NCBI RefSeq assembly: GCF_024730785.1
Contig: NZ_CP102830.1
Location: forward strand, 3,820,001 to 3,884,000
DNA from: Pseudomonas sp. LS44
Lineage (GTDB): Bacteria > Pseudomonadota > Gammaproteobacteria > Pseudomonadales > Pseudomonadaceae
Length of the DNA: 64,000 bases
Direction: 5' to 3'
The translations under genes and the position numbers were made by a program. The stretch's first letter is position 1. Each line of letters opens with the position of its first letter. The notes under the pieces were generated by a model. The model was not told the DNA's origin and did not search any database. It worked only from the letters and a program-made list of their open reading frames with translations. Below are positions 55,195 through 64,000 of this stretch, piece by piece.

Positions 55195-56388
55195 TTACTC
55201 GACGACTTTAGCAACCACGCCAGCACCAACGGTACGGCCGCCTTCGCGAATCGCGAAACGCAGGCCATCTTCCATGGCGATCGGCTTGATCAGGGTAACA
55301 ACCATCTTGACGTTGTCGCCCGGCATTACCATCTCAACGCCTTCCGGCAGCTCGCAGTTGCCAGTCACGTCAGTAGTACGGAAGTAGAACTGCGGACGGT
55401 AGCCCTTGAAGAACGGAGTGTGACGACCACCTTCTTCTTTGGACAGCACGTACACTTCAGCTTCGAACTTGGTGTGCGGCTTGATGGTGCCTGGCTTAGC
55501 CAGAACCTGACCACGCTCCACGTCATCACGCTTGGTGCCGCGCAGCAGGATACCGCAGTTCTCACCAGCACGACCTTCGTCGAGCAGCTTGCGGAACATC
55601 TCAACACCGGTGCAGGTGGTCTTGGTGGTGTCACGCAGACCAACGATCTCGATTTCTTCCTGGATCTTGACGATGCCACGCTCAACACGACCGGTAACCA
55701 CGGTACCGCGACCGGAGATGGAGAATACGTCTTCGATCGGCATCAGGAACGGCTTGTCGATGGCACGGATCGGCTCAGGAATGTAGCTGTCCAGAGTTTC
55801 AACCAGCTTTTTAACAGCACTGGTACCCATCTCGTTGTCGTCCTGACCATTCAGAGCCATCAGCGCGGAGCCGATGATGATCGGCGTGTCGTCACCCGGG
55901 AAATCATAGGTGGACAGCAGATCACGAACTTCCATCTCAACCAACTCTAGCAGCTCAGCGTCGTCAACCATGTCGGCCTTGTTCAAGAACACGACAATGT
56001 ACGGAACGCCTACCTGACGGGACAGCAGAATGTGCTCGCGAGTCTGCGGCATCGGGCCGTCGGCAGCCGAGCAAACCAGGATCGCGCCGTCCATCTGCGC
56101 AGCACCAGTGATCATGTTCTTCACATAGTCAGCGTGGCCCGGGCAGTCAACGTGCGCGTAGTGGCGAACGGCCGAGTCGTACTCGACGTGCGCGGTGTTG
56201 ATGGTGATGCCGCGTGCTTTTTCTTCCGGAGCGCTATCGATTTTGTCGAAGTCGACACGGGCGCTACCGAAAACCTCGGAGCAAACGCGAGTCAGAGCAG
56301 CAGTCAGAGTGGTTTTACCATGATCGACGTGACCGATGGTGCCTACGTTGACGTGCGGTTTATTACGTTCAAACTTTTCTTTAGCCAC
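55195..56388 (-). CDS. tuf: Elongation factor Tu
   Basis: A 397-residue GTPase carrying aminoacyl-tRNA. Phosphate loop GHVDHGKT (19-26), switch motif [12 protein letters not shown] base motif. GTG start. Last gene of rpsL-rpsG-fusA-tuf. A second tuf copy is common in Pseudomonas but would lie outside the window. Confidence 0.98.
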   Translation of the reverse strand: MAKEKFERNKPHVNVGTIGHVDHGKTTLTAALTRVCSEVFGSARVDFDKIDSAPEEKARGITINTAHVEYDSAVRHYAHVDCPGHADYVKNMITGAAQMDGAILVCSAADGPMPQTREHILLSRQVGVPYIVVFLNKADMVDDAELLELVEMEVRDLLSTYDFPGDDTPIIIGSALMALNGQDDNEMGTSAVKKLVETLDSYIPEPIRAIDKPFLMPIEDVFSISGRGTVVTGRVERGIVKIQEEIEIVGLRDTTKTTCTGVEMFRKLLDEGRAGENCGILLRGTKRDDVERGQVLAKPGTIKPHTKFEAEVYVLSKEEGGRHTPFFKGYRPQFYFRTTDVTGNCELPEGVEMVMPGDNVKMVVTLIKPIAMEDGLRFAIREGGRTVGAGVVAKVVE

Positions 56389-56418
56389 GACAATTAACTC
56401 CTTGCCTAAAGGGCTGAA

Positions 56419-58524
56419 TCAGCCTTGTTTTTTGGTTACAGATTCGACGATATGCGACGGAGCTGTATTGTATTTTTTGAATTCCATAGAGTAGCTTGCG
56501 CGGCCCTGAGACATGGAACGGACGTCGGTTGCGTAACCGAACATCTCACCCAGCGGAACTTCGGCGCGAATTACTTTGCCGGAGATCGTGTCTTCCATGC
56601 CCAAGATCATACCGCGACGGCGATTAAGGTCGCCCATCACGTCACCCATATAGTCCTCAGGCGTAACAACCTCTACCGCCATGATCGGCTCGAGCAACTC
56701 ACCACCGCCCTTCTGGGCCAGCTGCTTGGTTGCCATGGATGCAGCCACCTTGAACGCCATCTCGTTGGAGTCGACGTCGTGGTAGGAACCATCGAACACG
56801 GTAGCCTTCAGGCCGATCAGCGGATAACCGGCAACAACGCCGTTCTTCATCTGCTCCTCGATACCCTTCTGGATCGCCGGGATGTATTCCTTAGGAACCA
56901 CACCACCAACCACTTCGTTCACGAATTGCAGACCTTCCTGACCTTCGTCAGCAGGAGCAAAACGGATCCAGCAATGGCCGAACTGACCACGACCGCCGGA
57001 CTGACGAACGAACTTGCCTTCGATTTCACAGTTCTTCGTGATGCGCTCACGATAGGAAACCTGAGGCTTACCAATGTTGGCTTCGACATTGAACTCGCGG
57101 CGCATGCGGTCGACCAGGATATCCAGGTGCAACTCACCCATGCCGGAGATGATGGTCTGGCCAGTCTCTTCATCGGTCTTGACGCGGAAAGACGGGTCTT
57201 CCTGAGCAAGCTTGCCCAGAGCGATACCCATTTTCTCTTGGTCGTCCTTGGTTTTAGGCTCTACGGCAACCGAAATAACCGGCTCCGGGAAGTCCATACG
57301 AACCAGAATGATTGGCTTGTCAGCGTTGCACAAAGTCTCACCAGTGGTGACGTCCTTCATGCCGATCAAGGCCGCGATGTCGCCAGCGCGCACTTCCTTG
57401 ATCTCTTCGCGGGCGTTTGCGTGCATTTGCACCATACGACCCACGCGCTCTTTCTTGCCCTTAACCGAGTTGATCACGCCGTCACCGGAGTTCAACACGC
57501 CCGAGTATACCCGGACAAAGGTCAAGGTACCCACGAACGGATCGGTAGCGATCTTGAACGCCAGCGCCGCGAACGGCTCGCTGTCGTCTGCATGACGCTC
57601 CAACTCAACAGTCTCGTCATCCGGGTCGGTACCCTTGATGGCAGGAATGTCGGTAGGCGCAGGCAAGAAGTCGATCACTGCGTCGAGAACCAGGGGAACA
57701 CCCTTGTTCTTGAAGGAAGAACCGCAAACAGCCAGTACGATTTCACCAGCGATAGTACGCTGACGCAGAGCGCCCTTGATTTCCTCGATAGAGAGCTCTT
57801 CACCCTCGAGGTACTTGTTCATCAGCTCTTCGCTGGCTTCGGCCGCAGCCTCAACCATGTTGCCGCGCCACTTCTCGGCCTCTTCCAGCAATTCTGCCGG
57901 AATGTCCTGGCGAACAGGGACCATGCCCTTGTCAGCATCGCTCCAGTAGACAGCTTGCATGTTGATCAGATCGATCTGACCCTGGAAGTTGTCTTCGGAA
58001 CCGATAGCCAACTGGATTGGCACCGGAGTGTGACCCAGACGCTGCTTGATCTGACCGATCACGCGCAGGAAGTCAGCACCCGCACGGTCCATCTTGTTGA
58101 CGTAAACAAGACGTGGAACGCCGTATTTGTTGGCCTGACGCCATACGGTTTCCGACTGAGGCTCAACGCCCGAGGTGCCACAGAACACAACTACCGCGCC
58201 GTCGAGCACACGCAGGGAACGCTCAACTTCAATGGTGAAGTCAACGTGGCCGGGGGTATCGATGACGTTGAAGCGGTGCTCATCCTTGTACTGCTTCTGG
58301 GAACCTTTCCAGAAAGCGGTAATGGCAGCAGAAGTAATGGTAATACCACGCTCCTGCTCCTGCACCATCCAGTCCGTGGTCGCGGCGCCGTCATGCACCT
58401 CGCCCATTTTGTGGCTTTTGCCGGTGTAGAAAAGGACACGCTCGGTGGTCGTGGTTTTACCCGCATCCACGTGAGCCACGATACCGATGTTACGGTAACG
58501 GTTAATCGGTGTAGTACGAGCCAT
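56419..58524 (-). CDS. fusA: Elongation factor G
   Basis: A 701-residue translocase. Phosphate loop AHVDAGKT (17-24), [12 protein letters not shown], then domains II to V with [15 protein letters not shown] in domain IV. Member of the classical spot gene in the str operon. Confidence 0.98.
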   Translation of the reverse strand: MARTTPINRYRNIGIVAHVDAGKTTTTERVLFYTGKSHKMGEVHDGAATTDWMVQEQERGITITSAAITAFWKGSQKQYKDEHRFNVIDTPGHVDFTIEVERSLRVLDGAVVVFCGTSGVEPQSETVWRQANKYGVPRLVYVNKMDRAGADFLRVIGQIKQRLGHTPVPIQLAIGSEDNFQGQIDLINMQAVYWSDADKGMVPVRQDIPAELLEEAEKWRGNMVEAAAEASEELMNKYLEGEELSIEEIKGALRQRTIAGEIVLAVCGSSFKNKGVPLVLDAVIDFLPAPTDIPAIKGTDPDDETVELERHADDSEPFAALAFKIATDPFVGTLTFVRVYSGVLNSGDGVINSVKGKKERVGRMVQMHANAREEIKEVRAGDIAALIGMKDVTTGETLCNADKPIILVRMDFPEPVISVAVEPKTKDDQEKMGIALGKLAQEDPSFRVKTDEETGQTIISGMGELHLDILVDRMRREFNVEANIGKPQVSYRERITKNCEIEGKFVRQSGGRGQFGHCWIRFAPADEGQEGLQFVNEVVGGVVPKEYIPAIQKGIEEQMKNGVVAGYPLIGLKATVFDGSYHDVDSNEMAFKVAASMATKQLAQKGGGELLEPIMAVEVVTPEDYMGDVMGDLNRRRGMILGMEDTISGKVIRAEVPLGEMFGYATDVRSMSQGRASYSMEFKKYNTAPSHIVESVTKKQG

Positions 58525-58554
58525 AAAGCCCTCGCAAATTTAGAAGCGCTGAAA

Positions 58555-59025
58555 TTAGAAGCGGTAGTGCGAGAAGGCCTTGTTGGCCTCAGCCATACGG
58601 TGCACGTCTTCACGCTTCTTAACTGCGGCACCCTTGCCTTCAGCGGCATCCAGCAATTCGCCAGCTAGGCGCAGCGCCATGGATTTCTCGCCACGCCTGC
58701 GGGCGTAATCCACCAACCAGCGCATGGCCAGAGCGTTACGACGGGATGGACGAACTTCGACCGGAACCTGGTAAGTCGCACCACCTACGCGGCGAGACTT
58801 TACTTCGACCAGCGGAGCGATGGCGTCGAGAGCTTTCTCGAAGATCTCCAGGGGATCGGTGTTCTTACGTGCTTTGACAGTGTCCAGAGCACCGTAAACG
58901 ATGCGCTCAGCCACGGCCTTTTTGCCGCTTTCCATCACGTGGTTCATGAACTTGGCGAGAATCTGGCTTCCGTATTTCGGATCGTCCAGAATTTCACGCT
59001 TTGCTGCTACACGACGTCTTGGCAT
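58555..59025 (-). CDS. rpsG: 30S ribosomal protein S7
   Basis: A 156-residue head-assembly protein. [19 protein letters not shown] start, [21 protein letters not shown]. In E. coli it autoregulates the str operon from the rpsL-rpsG gap. Here that gap is 97 bases. Confidence 0.98.
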   Translation of the reverse strand: MPRRRVAAKREILDDPKYGSQILAKFMNHVMESGKKAVAERIVYGALDTVKARKNTDPLEIFEKALDAIAPLVEVKSRRVGGATYQVPVEVRPSRRNALAMRWLVDYARRRGEKSMALRLAGELLDAAEGKGAAVKKREDVHRMAEANKAFSHYRF

Positions 59026-59122
59026 TGATAAGCCCTCAAACGGTCTTCAGGTTAGCCCGGAACCATGACGTTACGTCACGCCCGACCTTACTCTTATCGA
59101 CTCAGATAAATAGAATTTCGGA

Positions 59123-59494
59123 TTACTTCGGACGCTTCGCGCCGTACTTCGAACGACCCTGCTTACGGTCTTTTACGCCGGAGGTATCCAGCGAACCGCG
59201 CACGGTGTGGTAACGCACACCCGGAAGGTCTTTTACACGACCGCCACGGATCAGCACTACGCTGTGCTCCTGCAGGTTGTGACCTTCACCGCCGATATAG
59301 GAAGTGACTTCAAAACCGTTAGTGAGACGAACGCGGCACACTTTACGCAGTGCAGAGTTCGGTTTTTTCGGCGTAGTGGTGTACACGCGAGTGCACACAC
59401 CACGGCGCTGCGGGCAGTTCTGCAGCGCAGGCACGTCGCTTTTTTCGACGATGCGCTTACGCGGCTGACGTACCAGCTGGTTGATAGTTGCCAT
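59123..59494 (-). CDS. rpsL: 30S ribosomal protein S12
   Basis: A 123-residue accuracy-centre protein. The streptomycin-related lysines K43 ([10 protein letters not shown]) and K88 ([12 protein letters not shown]) are wild type. The aspartate after K88, beta-methylthiolated in E. coli, is present. First gene of the str operon. Confidence 0.98.
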   Translation of the reverse strand: MATINQLVRQPRKRIVEKSDVPALQNCPQRRGVCTRVYTTTPKKPNSALRKVCRVRLTNGFEVTSYIGGEGHNLQEHSVVLIRGGRVKDLPGVRYHTVRGSLDTSGVKDRKQGRSKYGAKRPK

Positions 59495-59570
59495 CTACTA
59501 GCTCCACTGTTGTCTTTCGACATAAACAAAATGACAGAGCGACAAGCCCTGTCAAATTTAGGGGTGCATG

Positions 59571-59599
59571 AGTCTAAAGAGCTTCCCACACCCCGTCAA
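59571..59599 (-). promoter_or_regulatory. Candidate str operon promoter
   Basis: TTGACG-N17-TAGACT on the minus strand in the 142-base rpoC-rpsL gap. A second, weaker TTGACA lies closer to rpsL with a poor -10. Just upstream is a GGGCCGGA...TCCGGCCC stem-loop (59604-59628) after rpoC without a U-run. Confidence 0.6.
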
Positions 59600-59603
59600 G
59601 GCA

Positions 59604-59628
59604 GGGCCGGACGAGACATCTCCGGCCC
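59604..59628 (-). other. Stem-loop after rpoC
   Basis: GGGCCGGA and its inverse around an eleven-base loop, directly after the rpoC stop and just before the str promoter. No T-run follows, so it may only slow or partly end rpoBC transcription. Confidence 0.6.
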
Positions 59629-59636
59629 GCACTCAT

Positions 59637-63830
<4,194 letters not shown>

Positions 63831-63894
63831 GGCCTTTCCTCCTGGCGGAGCAAGGAGCGGGCAAAACTGCCACGCTCCCGATGCGCGTCACGTG

Positions 63895-64000
63895 TTATTC
63901 GGTTTCCAGATCGATGTCGATACCGAGCGAACGGATCTCTTTGATCAACACGTTGAAGGACTCGGGCATGCCCGGCTCCATACGGTGATCGCCGTCCACG
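63895..64000 (-). CDS. rpoB: RNA polymerase beta subunit, C-terminal end (partial)
   Basis: Only the last 34 codons are in the window ([18 protein letters not shown] to DIDLETE-stop), matching the invariant beta C-terminus. The stop lies 64 bases ahead of rpoC. The rest of the gene continues past 64000. Confidence 0.97.
   Translation of the reverse strand, partial: VDGDHRMEPGMPESFNVLIKEIRSLGIDIDLETE

Noticed and set aside
56425..58668. 747-codon open frame opposite fusA
   Set aside because: Codon bias of a highly expressed gene leaves the opposite frame open; no features of its own.

Overview
The window is a contiguous piece of a Pseudomonas-type gammaproteobacterial chromosome. It is GC-rich with dense collinear operons. 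Evidence for the group includes a full S10-spc-alpha ribosomal block read behind rpoBC-rpsL-rpsG-fusA-tuf, a FtnA-type ferritin next to uvrA and a YajR-like transporter, an OprG/OmpW porin with an Anr-like box, and GTAGCCCGGATG-type intergenic repeats. The species cannot be fixed from sequence alone. No rRNA, tRNA, CRISPR array, phage or insertion sequence with a transposase was seen.

Region 1 (1-9150): the 5' end of an NCS1-type permease, thiC under a TPP riboswitch, a tolC-type efflux channel, waaA (Kdo transferase), an EmrE-like exporter, an overlapping oxidoreductase pair, and an unassigned gene. Region 2 (9150-13800): btuB behind a cobalamin riboswitch, then a convergent repeat island and a minus-strand ribA / membrane protein / btuF-like cluster. 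Region 3 (13800-18400): a five-gene minor-pilin operon ending in a 693-residue cysteine-rich, solenoid-like PilX-type protein. It holds two copies of a 142-bp palindromic element, one inserted in frame in the pilV leader. Region 4 (18500-26560): a minus-strand vitamin operon, nrdR-ribD-[FMN riboswitch]-ribE-ribBA-ribH-nusB-thiL-pgpA, followed by a periplasmic binding protein and an aspartic protease.

Region 5 (26600-37700): a YbaY lipoprotein and methyltransferase, a thioredoxin-TPR chaperone, ompW, two sugar-nucleotide SDR genes, a split pqiA plus pqiB and pqiC lipid-transport cluster, and a YajR-like transporter with ssb. Region 6 (37800-64000): uvrA, ftnA, then the transcription/translation superblock on the minus strand from rplQ back to rpoC and the 3' end of rpoB. 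Strong sigma70-type promoters are visible ahead of rpsL, rpsJ and rpsM. A terminator separates tuf from rpsJ.

Three vitamin riboswitches (TPP, B12, FMN) lie within 25 kb. The most notable observations are the in-frame palindromic-element insertion in a prepilin leader and the pilin operon with no PilY1 gene and a large candidate tip protein.
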